Part shown: positions 9,517 through 17,867 of the stretch, piece by piece
Layout of the letters: the number at the start of each line of letters is the position of its first letter
How positions within the stretch are numbered: position 1 is the stretch's first letter
Assembly: GCF_016401385.1 (NCBI RefSeq)
Contig: NZ_JAEACF010000001.1
Span: 2,418,001 to 2,482,000, forward strand
Length of the DNA: 64,000 bases
Source of the DNA: Fictibacillus halophilus
GTDB lineage: Bacteria > Bacillota > Bacilli > Bacillales > Fictibacillaceae
Direction: 5' to 3'
The notes under the pieces: generated by a model
Seen by the model: only the letters and a program-made list of their open reading frames with translations
Database searches by the model: none
What the model was told of the DNA's origin: nothing
Program-made: the position numbers and the translations under genes

Positions 9517-9750
9517 TTTGTGCAGCGAAACGACCACAGCAGGTTCTTTTTTTATGAACTTGTGCTCAATTGTATATCCTGCTTTCTTCTGCTTGAGAAA
9601 GGTCTTTTTAGATATTGGACGGGGCCTTGACCAGGAAAGGGAGTCAAGATTTTTCCAGTTATCATGTGTAATGATTTCACTTTTGTAATAATAACAGTTT
9701 CCGCTTACGTATTCTTCGCAGATGTAGCGGACTGTTTGTCGACTATGCAT
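9502..9750 (-). CDS. Hypothetical 82-residue basic protein
   Basis: Not recognised. Lys/Tyr/Trp-rich, basic, no membrane helix, two Cys (CEEYVSGNC spacing). GGAGAG lies at a usable distance from the ATG, and the frame ends inside a good terminator, which supports a real gene. It sits alone between the lyase gene and a small YjcZ-type gene. Confidence 0.6.
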   Translation of the reverse strand: MHSRQTVRYICEEYVSGNCYYYKSEIITHDNWKNLDSLSWSRPRPISKKTFLKQKKAGYTIEHKFIKKEPAVVVSLHKTKTV

Positions 9751-9807
9751 AACATCTCTCCATTTTTTCTTTCATTATCCCCGCATAACCGTTCATCCAT
9801 ACTTAAG

Positions 9808-9843
9808 CAAAAAAAGGCCTGAAGACCCTACCTCCAAGCCTTA
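9808..9843 (-). terminator. Terminator of the small YjcZ-like gene
   Basis: AAGGC(T)TG arm pairs with CA(G)GCCTT around 9814-9842, followed by seven T on the minus strand. Confidence 0.75.
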
Positions 9844-9848
9844 ATCTG

Positions 9849-10004
9849 TTAATCTCTAGTGTTCCACCACCACCAGCCACCAAATATCAAGATGAGAATA
9901 AACACTATAATTACTACAGCCCAGACCCAACCGTAACCATAGCCGCCATAACCGTACGCTCCGTAAGCATACGGGGTATAGTAAGGATAATATGGAAATG
10001 CCAT
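9849..10004 (-). CDS. YjcZ-like small Gly/Tyr-rich sporulation-type membrane peptide
   Basis: A 51-residue frame: a Pro/Tyr/Gly-rich N-terminal half (YGYGGYGYG), then one hydrophobic helix WAVVIIVFILILIFGG and a run of four Trp. This matches the YjcZ family of tiny spore-associated membrane peptides in size and layout. GAGGAGG sits eight bases before the ATG and a terminator follows the TAA. Family assignment is from pattern recognition. Confidence 0.8.
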   Translation of the reverse strand: MAFPYYPYYTPYAYGAYGYGGYGYGWVWAVVIIVFILILIFGGWWWWNTRD

Positions 10005-10167
10005 CCTGCTACCTCCTCTTATTTCTTTATGCGTTCTTACTCCTTATTAAAATATGTACGAAGTGGGTAAAGAGGAATAGAGGCAAACGCACAAATTTTA
10101 GCTTTTCATTCCTTTTATAAGTTTTTTTAGGCAAGTTATCGATTGTTTTTCCATTCTCTTCTATGCA

Positions 10168-10297
10168 AGTTGATTGGAGCGTAGGGTTGCCGACTCCTAT
10201 GGGACGAGCGGTCAGGTGAGACCCTTAACGGAGCAAAGCGGCAAGGGGCTCACCGTTCGCCCCATGGAAAGCGAGCAACCTGGAGTGGAAATCAACT
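10168..10297 (+). repeat. Intergenic hairpin repeat, copy A (outer module only, 130 bp)
   Basis: Bounded by AGTTGATT and its inverse AATCAACT. Inner pairs include GGTTGC/GCAACC and GGTGAG/CTCACC, so the whole unit can fold as a long imperfect hairpin. Related copies lie at 36565, 48142 and 50408. It occupies most of the 383-bp gap before the hydrolase gene; a short open frame crossing it is not a gene. Confidence 0.85.
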
Positions 10298-10387
10298 TCT
10301 TTCAAAGAGGAAATAATTTCTCATTGTATCTTAAGGGTTGTTTGGTGAAACTACTCATAGAATTCTGCGGACGGAGGTAAGGCATTC

Positions 10388-11272
10388 ATGGCTGTTAATG
10401 AAAATCATATTTTTTCTCCAGGATATCGAATAAGTGTTAATGGTGTTCAAATTTATTATGAATACTTCGATCATGAAGATCCGGATGCGAAAGTGGTAGT
10501 TCTCGTTCATGGATTTTTATCTTCTACAATTAGCTTTAGAAAATTGCTTCCTTATTTAACGAAAACATATAAAGTCATTTCTCTTGATCTCCCAGGGTTT
10601 GGGCAGAGTGAAAAATCGACGAGTTTTATCTATAAACTTTCTAATTATGGACAACTGATTATCGATTTATTAGATAAATTAAACATTCAAAACGCGATTT
10701 TGATCGGACATTCTATGGGTGGCCAGATCTCTATGCATGCTGCTAAGAAGTCTCCGAAACGAATTGAAAAACTAATTCTTCTCGGCTGTTGTTCATACGT
10801 AAAAAGAGCTAGCCGGTCTTTAATCGCATGCTCTTATCTACCGTTATTTACTTGGGGTATGCGCAACTGGATTCAAAGGAAAGATGTAAAAGAAAACTTA
10901 CTTTCTGTCTTACATGACTCAAAGCTCGTTACGGAAGAAATGATTGAAAGCTATAAGAAACCGATTAGCGAAGTAGCTTTCACCCATTCTTTGATCAGGT
11001 TGTTACGTCAACGAGAAGGCGATATGTGCTCTCAGGATCTAAATCAGATTGAACAGCCCGTTTTGATGCTATGGGGCAAAGAGGACAAAGTGATGCCCGT
11101 TAAAACGGGGTATCGTTTAAAACACGATTTACCAAACGCTGAACTTATCGTCTATGAAAAGTGCGGTCATCTGCTGATGGAAGAAAAACCGCAAGAAATA
11201 TGCAGTGAGATCAATCGTTTTATCGAAGAAGGTGTTACGCAAGGTACTGCGTTTCAACAAGAAACTTCTTAA
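10388..11272 (+). CDS. yugF: Alpha/beta hydrolase, YugF-like
   Basis: Single-domain alpha/beta-hydrolase. The oxyanion region HGF begins at 41, the nucleophile elbow GHSMGG at 107-112 gives Ser109, and Asp233 (GKEDKVMP) and His261 (CGHLLMEEKP) complete the triad. No signal peptide. The substrate cannot be told. B. subtilis has the similar hydrolase yugF in the corresponding yug region, so the symbol is assigned by position and fold. GGAGGTAAGG lies before the ATG. The last 15 residues are Gln/Thr-rich. Confidence 0.85.
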   Translation: MAVNENHIFSPGYRISVNGVQIYYEYFDHEDPDAKVVVLVHGFLSSTISFRKLLPYLTKTYKVISLDLPGFGQSEKSTSFIYKLSNYGQLIIDLLDKLNIQNAILIGHSMGGQISMHAAKKSPKRIEKLILLGCCSYVKRASRSLIACSYLPLFTWGMRNWIQRKDVKENLLSVLHDSKLVTEEMIESYKKPISEVAFTHSLIRLLRQREGDMCSQDLNQIEQPVLMLWGKEDKVMPVKTGYRLKHDLPNAELIVYEKCGHLLMEEKPQEICSEINRFIEEGVTQGTAFQQETS

Positions 11273-11296
11273 TCCTGTTCAATTTATTTCATAAAC

Positions 11297-11341
11297 AAAA
11301 GAGGCTAAAGCCATGTATTCACAGGCTCAGCCTCTTTTTTA
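11297..11341. terminator. Bidirectional terminator
   Basis: GAGGCT (11301-11306) pairs with AGCCTC (11329-11334), with a nested GCC/GGC pair and flanking A and T runs, between two convergent genes. Confidence 0.85.
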
Positions 11342-12472
11342 CTGTTCACGACTCTTTGTCATCTGTTGCCACACTGTACCAGCTGCTTCTTCCCCGCTTT
11401 GGATACGTTCTATCGCAATTTTGACTTGTAGAGATACTTCAAACTCAGGATCATCTTGAGCTGCTTTTAAAGCAGGTAGTGCTGTCTCGTCGCCTACTTC
11501 AAATAAGAAGCGAGCAGCTCTCCATCTTACAAGTTTGTTTTTATCGGATAATGCATCACACATAACAGGTATTGCTTTTGCATTTCCTAGATCAGATAAA
11601 GCATCACCAGCTGTTCGTCTTACCGATACATTCTTATCTTGAAGAGCTAGGTAGAGAAGAGGTAACACAGCTTCATCTTCAATCATTCCTAAGTAAACGA
11701 CAGCCAAACGTCTGATAGAAGGCTTTTCATCTTTTAAAGCCTGTTTCAGTACCATAACATCATCAATAGATGGATTTATTCTTTCTAATGCGGCATAACG
11801 CGTCTGCCAATCAGCATTACGAAGTTGTTGCGCCACTTCTGAAGTAGAAAGTGTTTCGACCTCAACCTCTTGATCGGGGTTTGAGCTATAAGCTTGTTTC
11901 ACTAATTGATCTAAACGTTCTTGCGGATAGACTGCAGATAGCTCTTCAGCCACTTCACTGCCTACTTGTTCAAACGTACCATAACGAACTCCTTGTTCTT
12001 CCCATTGTCGTTCCATCACAAGGTTATCGGAAGAATCTTGTGCCTCTAGTGCGGCTTTAGCAAATCGTTCTGCAAGACCGACTCTTCTTTCTTCTTGCTC
12101 GGTTTTAAGTTTAATCTGCATAGGAAGACCTCTAAACATCTGAACAAGAACCGTAATTTCTTTTATCTCATCCTCTTGTTTAGCTTGTTGATCAGAGGTT
12201 TCATTTAATTCTTCTTCCTGACCAAAAACAGCTCTAACTCCTGACAATACATCTTCCCATTTCGCACGCGAGTTTCGTTCTAACGCTATAAAATCTGCAA
12301 CATGATAGATGCTTTTTACTCCATCCACTTTGAGGATCTCCTGAATGAATGCGGGAGCATCCTCTGCATCATCTTTTGTATAGTTGTAACGCTCGGTTCC
12401 TGGTAGTGTTTCGGACAGATTAATCTTCATTGAATTTGGACTTGGAGTTGGTTCAATTCCTGTAATTTTCAT
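11339..12472 (-). CDS. cvfC: Conserved virulence factor C-like protein (Nfu N-domain plus HEAT repeats), YpgR-like
   Basis: The N-terminal 90 residues resemble the NifU/Nfu N-terminal scaffold domain (PTPSPNSMKI, VKSIYHVADFI). A charged middle follows, then from about residue 215 a series of HEAT-type repeats (PSIRRLAVVYLG, VSVRRTAGDALSDLG, LVRWRAARFLFEVG). This is the architecture of B. subtilis YpgR and S. aureus CvfC, which affects virulence-factor expression by an unknown route. The ATG at 12472 lies nine bases after AGGAG; a GTG six bases upstream is too close to it. Six bases separate it from the upstream gene, so the two are probably cotranscribed. Confidence 0.88.
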   Translation of the reverse strand: MKITGIEPTPSPNSMKINLSETLPGTERYNYTKDDAEDAPAFIQEILKVDGVKSIYHVADFIALERNSRAKWEDVLSGVRAVFGQEEELNETSDQQAKQEDEIKEITVLVQMFRGLPMQIKLKTEQEERRVGLAERFAKAALEAQDSSDNLVMERQWEEQGVRYGTFEQVGSEVAEELSAVYPQERLDQLVKQAYSSNPDQEVEVETLSTSEVAQQLRNADWQTRYAALERINPSIDDVMVLKQALKDEKPSIRRLAVVYLGMIEDEAVLPLLYLALQDKNVSVRRTAGDALSDLGNAKAIPVMCDALSDKNKLVRWRAARFLFEVGDETALPALKAAQDDPEFEVSLQVKIAIERIQSGEEAAGTVWQQMTKSREQ

Positions 12473-12484
12473 CTTCACTCACTC

Positions 12485-12778
12485 CTATTCATGTTTTAAA
12501 TCTATTTGTAGCAGATAGTCGTTGATCTGTTTCTTTTCTTCATCCGTAAACTTATATTCACAATCGACACCCTCATCGTGAGCAATGATTTCTTGTAGCT
12601 CACCATTTCCATCATAGACAGCTAAAGCACTCGGCTCATGGAGTCCGTCAGGTAAAATTTCAACATTCTTGATTTCAAAAGAAATATATACATTTGTCCA
12701 ATGTCCAACCTGAACGACATCATGTCCTGTAAAATGTAAGCTTCCTTCAAAATAATTTGTGAATCCATATTTGTACAT
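12485..12778 (-). CDS. Small conserved hypothetical, possibly DUF5342
   Basis: 97-residue soluble acidic protein beginning MYKYGFTNYFEG with a beta-rich core (GHWTNVYISFEIKN). I believe it belongs to the DUF5342 group of Bacillaceae but cannot confirm. TTGGAGGACAG precedes the ATG. It lies just upstream of the cvfC-like gene on the same strand, suggesting an operon. Confidence 0.7.
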   Translation of the reverse strand: MYKYGFTNYFEGSLHFTGHDVVQVGHWTNVYISFEIKNVEILPDGLHEPSALAVYDGNGELQEIIAHDEGVDCEYKFTDEEKKQINDYLLQIDLKHE

Positions 12779-12889
12779 AGCTGTCCTCCAAGTAAATATC
12801 TCTTATCTATTATAAGGAACAATAGATAAAATCTCAAAACATGCAGGTTCTATAATGAAGAAGGTAAAAAATACCCTATTTTTACAAAA

Positions 12890-12920
12890 GAAAAACAAAC
12901 ACAGTGTTTCGTGTTTGCAT
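12890..12920 (-). terminator. Terminator of kynU-kynB
   Basis: CAAACAC (12896-12902) pairs with GTGTTTG (12911-12917), followed by T5 on the minus strand. Confidence 0.8.
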
Positions 12921-12931
12921 TTCTATGTTTG

Positions 12932-13558
12932 TTATTTGGTTAGTTCTCTAAGTATAGCTCTCACAGGACTTCCGTCTGCCTCTTCAAGTGCAAGTGGAAG
13001 TGCAACGAGTTCATATTCTCCTTCAGGAACCTCATCTAATACAAGACCTTCCAAAATATGAATGTTGTGCTCATACAGAGCATGATGCGCTCCGAGCTCC
13101 TTGCTATCTAAAGGATCGACGGATGGCATATCTACACCGACCAATCCTACTCCGCATTCGCTAAGAAATGGTACAACTTCTGGTGACAGAGGCACAATTT
13201 CTTTCGGAAACACGGAACGATCTTTCCAGCATCTTGTTTTAAACAAGACTCGTTTCGTACCAACTTGTAGTTTGTTTTTCAAAATCTCAACGGTTATCAC
13301 TTCCGTATTCGTCACATCAATGACAACTGCTCGGCCTACATATAAGTCAAGGTGCAACCCACCGACTCTTTCACCACTACTTTTAAAGTGGTAAGGCGCA
13401 TCAATATGTGTACCCGTGTGCGTACTCATCTTCAACTTCCCAACGTTAACTGAACCAGAGTCCTCTTTCGTCCAAGCAAGATCGAAGTGATACGGTGTAT
13501 CCCCTGGCCATCCCGGTACCCCGTTGTAAAGCGGCATAGAAATATCATATAATTTCAT
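12932..13558 (-). CDS. kynB: Kynurenine formamidase (arylformamidase)
   Basis: Hydrolyses N-formylkynurenine to kynurenine and formate. The cyclase/KynB metal-binding signature HTGTHIDAPYH is at 47-57, with further matches YDISMPLYNGVPGWPGD at the N-terminus and LALEEADGSPVRAIL at the C-terminus. 208 residues is normal. The ATG at 13558 is eight bases after AAGGAG; a GTG nine bases upstream lies on the ribosome site. It starts 12 bases after kynU ends, so they form an operon. Confidence 0.92.
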   Translation of the reverse strand: MKLYDISMPLYNGVPGWPGDTPYHFDLAWTKEDSGSVNVGKLKMSTHTGTHIDAPYHFKSSGERVGGLHLDLYVGRAVVIDVTNTEVITVEILKNKLQVGTKRVLFKTRCWKDRSVFPKEIVPLSPEVVPFLSECGVGLVGVDMPSVDPLDSKELGAHHALYEHNIHILEGLVLDEVPEGEYELVALPLALEEADGSPVRAILRELTK

Positions 13559-13570
13559 AACTACCACTCC

Positions 13571-14842
13571 TTACGCAATTACTTCTCTTTTATTTTCATA
13601 CTTCTCATATTCACGATTCTTCATAATCTTACTTAAGATCTGGACGGCTTCAAATACATCACGATAAGAGTTATACAGTGCCACAGGGGCTAAACGAATA
13701 ATGTTAGGTGCTCTAAAATCTGGAACGATGCCATTTTCTTTTAATGCCTTGCAAATTCTCGCAGCATCATTGTGCATAAGAGCCACATGTCCACCTCTTC
13801 TTTTATCGTCAAGGGGATTTACGATCGCAAACTCATTTTCGATCTCTTGATTCAACAAGTCCATGAGCAGAGTCGTTAATCTTAAAGATTTCGTACGAAT
13901 TCGGTCGATCTTGGCTTCTTCAAAAATAGATAACGATCCGATCAATGGCGCTGTGCTCAGCATATGCGGTGTTCCAATTTGAAAACCACCAGCAGAATTC
14001 TCCGCATCAAAGTGGTGATCCATATCAAACTGCGTTTCTTTTTTACTGCCAAACCAGCCAGAAAGCCCAGGCGTTTTCGAAAAATGCTTCTTATTCACAT
14101 ACAATCCACCGACTCCGCCTGGTCCAGCGTTTACATATTTGTAATTGCACCAAAAAGCAAAATCAACTCCCCATTTACTTAGTTCGTGAGGAAGAGCTCC
14201 GATTGAGTGACAAAGATCGAAACCAATCGGTATATTTCTTTTGTGCGCTTCACGCGTTAAACGTTCTATATCTAATAATTGTCCGCTTCTATAAAGAACA
14301 GAAGGAAGTAAAATAAGTGCGACATCCTCCGTCATCTTATCAACGATATCTTGTTCATCAAGCGTTAATCCATTCTTGCTTCCTACTTGAATCAAATCAG
14401 TCTCAGAATCTAGACCTTTTAATTTTAATTGACTCTGCAATCCGTATATGTCAGAAGGAAAAGTGAGTTCATCTGCTAATATCTTCGTTCTTCCCTCTTT
14501 CGGTTCAAAAAAGGTAGCGACCAATTGATGAAGGTTTACTGTAGTTGACCCTGTAACGATTACTTCTTTCTCTTCAGCCCCAACGAGTAAAGATAGCTTT
14601 TCTGCTAGTTTTTCACTTAGAGTAAACCAAGGGTATCTACCACCCATCCAGCCATCTATCCCATGCTCTTTCCAGTCATTTAATACATCAAACAAAGATT
14701 GTTCTGCACGTTTAGAAAGAAGACCTAGCGAGTTTCCATCTAGATAGATCGAATCATCTTTTGTATAGAACTCTTTTTTAAAGATAGCTAGTTCATCATT
14801 TTGATCCATTTGTTCTACTGTTTGCGCTGTGATTTGTCTCAT
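13571..14842 (-). CDS. kynU: Kynureninase
   Basis: PLP enzyme splitting kynurenine to anthranilate and alanine. The PLP lysine is Lys235 in [13 protein letters not shown]; Asp209 and His212 ([10 protein letters not shown]) bind the cofactor ring, and YLDGNSLG (33-40) is the usual N-terminal mark. The start is the ATG at 14842 directly after GGGAGGAAAG; a longer frame beginning at TTG would place that site inside the coding region. First gene of a kynU-kynB operon. No tryptophan 2,3-dioxygenase (kynA) is nearby. A cre-like site lies about 29 bases upstream. Confidence 0.94.
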   Translation of the reverse strand: MRQITAQTVEQMDQNDELAIFKKEFYTKDDSIYLDGNSLGLLSKRAEQSLFDVLNDWKEHGIDGWMGGRYPWFTLSEKLAEKLSLLVGAEEKEVIVTGSTTVNLHQLVATFFEPKEGRTKILADELTFPSDIYGLQSQLKLKGLDSETDLIQVGSKNGLTLDEQDIVDKMTEDVALILLPSVLYRSGQLLDIERLTREAHKRNIPIGFDLCHSIGALPHELSKWGVDFAFWCNYKYVNAGPGGVGGLYVNKKHFSKTPGLSGWFGSKKETQFDMDHHFDAENSAGGFQIGTPHMLSTAPLIGSLSIFEEAKIDRIRTKSLRLTTLLMDLLNQEIENEFAIVNPLDDKRRGGHVALMHNDAARICKALKENGIVPDFRAPNIIRLAPVALYNSYRDVFEAVQILSKIMKNREYEKYENKREVIA

Positions 14843-14870
14843 TTTGTACTTTCCTCCCGAATGCAAGAAT

Positions 14871-14884
14871 TGGAACCGTTTTCA
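14871..14884. promoter_or_regulatory. cre-like (CcpA) site upstream of kynU
   Basis: TGGAACCGTTTTCA matches the catabolite-response consensus TGWAANCGNTNWCA at all but the third position. It lies in the short divergent region between kynU and the CapA-like gene, where binding could repress either. Confidence 0.5.
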
Positions 14885-14927
14885 ATACAGAGTAATTTGA
14901 CATATACATATCCCCACTTCTTCCATT

Positions 14928-16115
14928 ATGATAGACAAAAAGGGGGTGCTACCACTGAAACGACTTTGGTGGTTCACAGGAATTGTAATCGTGTTCTTTT
15001 CGACAATCGCTTTTATATATATGTATAATAACGCAGATTTACAAACGGTAGAAGAAAAAAAGATACCGAAGCAACAAAATACAGCAGCGCCAAAAGAAAT
15101 AAAGACAGAGCCGATTCCTCCTCAACCTGAGGCACAATCATCAAGTCTTACACTTGCGGCGGTTGGTGACATCTTAATTCATGATACGGTCTATAATAAA
15201 GCTAAAACAGCAAAAGGATATGATTTTAATCGTAACTTCACCTCAGTAAAATCATATTTGACCCAGCCTGATATTACGATAGCGAACCAAGAAACAATGA
15301 TTGGTGGTACAAAGCTCGGTCTATCATCCTACCCCTCTTTCAATTCACCGCATGAAGTCGGAGATGCGTTAAAAGCAAATGGGGTAGATCTTGTAACGTT
15401 AGCGAATAACCATACACTTGACCGGGGAGAAAAAGCGATCATCAGTGCTTTAAATTATTGGAATCAAATTGATGTGATGTATACGGGTGCGTATTTAACG
15501 GATAAGGATCGGCAAAATATCCGACTGATTAAAAGGAATGAAATTACAGTATCCTTTTTAAGCTATACATATGGAACGAACGGAATACCAGTACCTGCCG
15601 GAAAGAATCATCTTGTCAATCTAATCGAAGTAGAACGAATCAAGCGAGACATTAATGAGGCTAAAAAGTTATCGGATGTTAATGTTGTTTCTCTTCATTT
15701 CGGAAACGAGTATGAAAGAATGCCGAATGAGTTTCAAAAGAATATCGTGAAAGTAGTAACCGAAGCCGGTGGAGACATCATCATCGGTCACCACCCACAC
15801 GTTTTGCAACCTGTAAAATGGGAGACGGCAAGTGACGGCTCAAAAACGTTCGTCGCTTATTCTCTCGGGAATTTCTTATCCGGTCAAAGACGTGAATATA
15901 AAGACATCGGTGGAATCGTTCAACTGAAGGTAACCAAGCGACAAAAAGGAACGAAAAAAACCATCGAATTATCCCAACCGAAATTTCTGCCAACCTATGT
16001 AGATCAACCATTTGTGATTCGTCCAATGAAAGACTTACCTGCAATGAGAAAGTCTTATGAAGAAATAAAAACACACATGAAGCAATGGGTTCCGGAACTT
16101 ACTTTCTTTGAATAA
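14928..16115 (+). CDS. CapA-like (PGA_cap) metallophosphatase-fold membrane-anchored protein
   Basis: One N-terminal membrane anchor (about residues 14-32), a Pro/Gln-rich linker, then a PGA_cap domain with motifs AAVGDILIHD, NQE, NNHTLDRG and GHHPHVLQP, all typical metal- and phosphoester-binding positions. Members include CapA/PgsA of poly-gamma-glutamate synthesis, but no capB or capC genes are near, so a capsule role is not supported. The ATG at 14928 has no ribosome site, whereas AGGGGGTG at 14941-14948 is well placed for a CTG at 14955, which keeps the anchor intact; I suspect CTG is the true start. Confidence 0.85.
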   Translation: MIDKKGVLPLKRLWWFTGIVIVFFSTIAFIYMYNNADLQTVEEKKIPKQQNTAAPKEIKTEPIPPQPEAQSSSLTLAAVGDILIHDTVYNKAKTAKGYDFNRNFTSVKSYLTQPDITIANQETMIGGTKLGLSSYPSFNSPHEVGDALKANGVDLVTLANNHTLDRGEKAIISALNYWNQIDVMYTGAYLTDKDRQNIRLIKRNEITVSFLSYTYGTNGIPVPAGKNHLVNLIEVERIKRDINEAKKLSDVNVVSLHFGNEYERMPNEFQKNIVKVVTEAGGDIIIGHHPHVLQPVKWETASDGSKTFVAYSLGNFLSGQRREYKDIGGIVQLKVTKRQKGTKKTIELSQPKFLPTYVDQPFVIRPMKDLPAMRKSYEEIKTHMKQWVPELTFFE

Positions 16116-16123
16116 TCTTCAAA

Positions 16124-16160
16124 AAAGAAGCTGACTCCTATTTTTATAGGAGTCAGCTTC
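16124..16160. terminator. Strong terminator between the CapA-like gene and a small gene
   Basis: Stem of about 16 bp (AGAAGCTGACTCCTAT pairs with its perfect inverse), four-base loop, T-rich end on both sides. Confidence 0.92.
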
Positions 16161-16162
16161 TT

Positions 16163-16312
16163 TTACTTTCCTTTTGATCTTGGGCTTTGTGTATCTCTTT
16201 TTGGTAGTTCATCACTAAATTTTTCATCAGAAAACTCTACGTCTGTCATGCTTTCTGTTGGTGTTGAGTTGTTTTTCGCTGCTGCGTCCCAAGAGTGTTT
16301 ACGTTTTGTCAT
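16163..16312 (-). CDS. Hypothetical 49-residue hydrophilic protein
   Basis: Small frame with AAGGAGG eight bases before the ATG, ending at the shared terminator. Basic N-terminus (MTKRKHSWDAAAKN), then DVEFSDEKFSDELP and a Ser/Lys tail. The DVEFS segment faintly recalls YfhD-type small spore proteins, but I cannot assign it. No Cys and no membrane helix. Confidence 0.65.
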   Translation of the reverse strand: MTKRKHSWDAAAKNNSTPTESMTDVEFSDEKFSDELPKRDTQSPRSKGK

Positions 16313-16349
16313 GTCGTTCCCTCCTTATTTTTTAGCATGTGTATTTTTC

Positions 16350-16392
16350 TCAAAAATAATAAAAGACAGATCCTAATTTAGAATCTGTCTCT
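16350..16392 (-). terminator. Terminator of yuiF
   Basis: AGACAGAT (16364-16371) pairs with ATCTGTCT (16383-16390), followed by a T-rich stretch on the minus strand. Confidence 0.8.
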
Positions 16393-16400
16393 ACAAATCG

Positions 16401-17717
16401 TTATAATACCATCGCAGCAATAAAGCCAAATGCAATTACTGGCAGGTTATAATGAAGAAAAGTTGGGACACATGTATCCCAGATGTGATTATGCTGATTG
16501 TCCACATTTAAACCTGATGTAGGTCCAAGTGTACTGTCTGACGCAGGAGAACCCGCATCCCCTAACGCTGCAGCTGTTCCGATAACAGAAATTGTTGCCA
16601 TCACACTCAAACCTATTTCTGCAGAAAGTGGAACAAAAATCGTCGTGATGATTGGTATAGTTGAAAATGACGAACCGATCCCCATCGTAACGAGCAAACC
16701 GATGACAAGCATTAGCAGGACACCAAGCGCAGTGGAGTTCCCGATTAATGCTGCACTTTCCTTTACTAAAGTTTCTACTTCACCAGTTTCTCGCATTACA
16801 GCAGCAAAACCGGCAGCAGCAATCATAACAAATCCGATGTAAGACATCATTTTCATTCCTTCAGTTAAAAGAGCATCTGAAGAATTCAGCTTTAATTGTC
16901 CGCTAAAATAAAGAACAATTATTCCTGATAGTGCACCGAAAATCATAGAATCTGTCTGCAGTTGAACAGTTAATGTAGCCAGTACTGATAAGATTGCTAC
17001 GATAATAGAACGTTTGGTATAGATTACATCTTCATCAGTCGCTGTTCCAACTTTTCTGTTCTCATATTTTCGCGGTTTACGATAGCTGAAAAACGCAATT
17101 CCAAGACCTACAATCATCCCGAGAGATGGAATGGTCATTGCAGATGGAATTTGGTCTAGTTGAATCGTTAATCCGCTGTCTTTCATATTTGTTTGAAGGA
17201 TTTCATGGAATATTCCTCCAAACCCAACCGGAAACCACATGTAAGGTGTGATAAGACCAAAAGTAATCACAGTTGCTACAAGTCTTCTATCTATCTCTAA
17301 TTCATTTAAGACGTGTAAAAGTGGTGGAATAAAGATTGGTATGATCGCAATGTGAACAGGTATCAAGTTTTGAGAAAAAGAAGAAATCATTAAAATAATA
17401 AACAATATGAGAACTTTAGATAAAGATTTCCTTTTGGTTTCTCCTTCTTTACTTACAAGTCGAATAGCACTTTTTACCATCAACTCTGGAAGTCCCGTTC
17501 GAGATAATGCCACTGCAAAACTTCCTAATAACGCATAACTTAAAGCTATGACCGCATTCGAACTTAATCCTTCTGTAAATACTGTTATCGTGTCTGTTAA
17601 ACTCATTCCTGCAAAAAGCCCGCCAGTTAGAGCACCAATTAGCAAGGCTACAACAACATGTATACGTAAAAGGCTAAGTACTAGCATAACAGCTACCGCT
17701 AATACCACAGCATTCAT
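16401..17717 (-). CDS. yuiF: NhaC-superfamily transporter, YuiF-like
   Basis: 438-residue integral membrane protein with about 11-12 hydrophobic helices and the ion-transporter motif GDAGSPASDSTLGPTSG near residue 400, as in NhaC-type antiporters and the YuiF group (annotated as putative amino-acid transporters). Substrate unknown. GAGGAGG precedes the ATG. Position directly downstream of yuiE matches B. subtilis; each gene here has its own terminator. Confidence 0.88.
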   Translation of the reverse strand: MNAVVLAVAVMLVLSLLRIHVVVALLIGALTGGLFAGMSLTDTITVFTEGLSSNAVIALSYALLGSFAVALSRTGLPELMVKSAIRLVSKEGETKRKSLSKVLILFIILMISSFSQNLIPVHIAIIPIFIPPLLHVLNELEIDRRLVATVITFGLITPYMWFPVGFGGIFHEILQTNMKDSGLTIQLDQIPSAMTIPSLGMIVGLGIAFFSYRKPRKYENRKVGTATDEDVIYTKRSIIVAILSVLATLTVQLQTDSMIFGALSGIIVLYFSGQLKLNSSDALLTEGMKMMSYIGFVMIAAAGFAAVMRETGEVETLVKESAALIGNSTALGVLLMLVIGLLVTMGIGSSFSTIPIITTIFVPLSAEIGLSVMATISVIGTAAALGDAGSPASDSTLGPTSGLNVDNQHNHIWDTCVPTFLHYNLPVIAFGFIAAMVL

Positions 17718-17817
17718 TTTATTTCCTCCTCAAATAACTTTATTGCTTTATTTCGCTAAATCACTAATATACTAAACCTTTAACAAATTAACATGGATAA
17801 AGGGATTTTGTCAAACA

Positions 17818-17860
17818 CAAAACAAAAACTGGCTCTCAACAGAGAGAACCAGTTTTTATC
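17818..17860 (-). terminator. Terminator of yuiE
   Basis: AAAACTGG(C/T)TCTC arms fold around a short loop; T5 follows on the minus strand. Confidence 0.85.
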
Positions 17861-17867
17861 CTAACTA

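Noticed and set aside
10174..10380. 68-codon plus-strand frame
   Set aside because: Lies inside hairpin repeat copy A; no ribosome site and the sequence is explained by the repeat.
14897..14932. TTGACA and TATGAT before the CapA-like gene as a promoter
   Set aside because: The spacing is 24 bases, too long for sigma-A, and the -10 would overlap the ATG.
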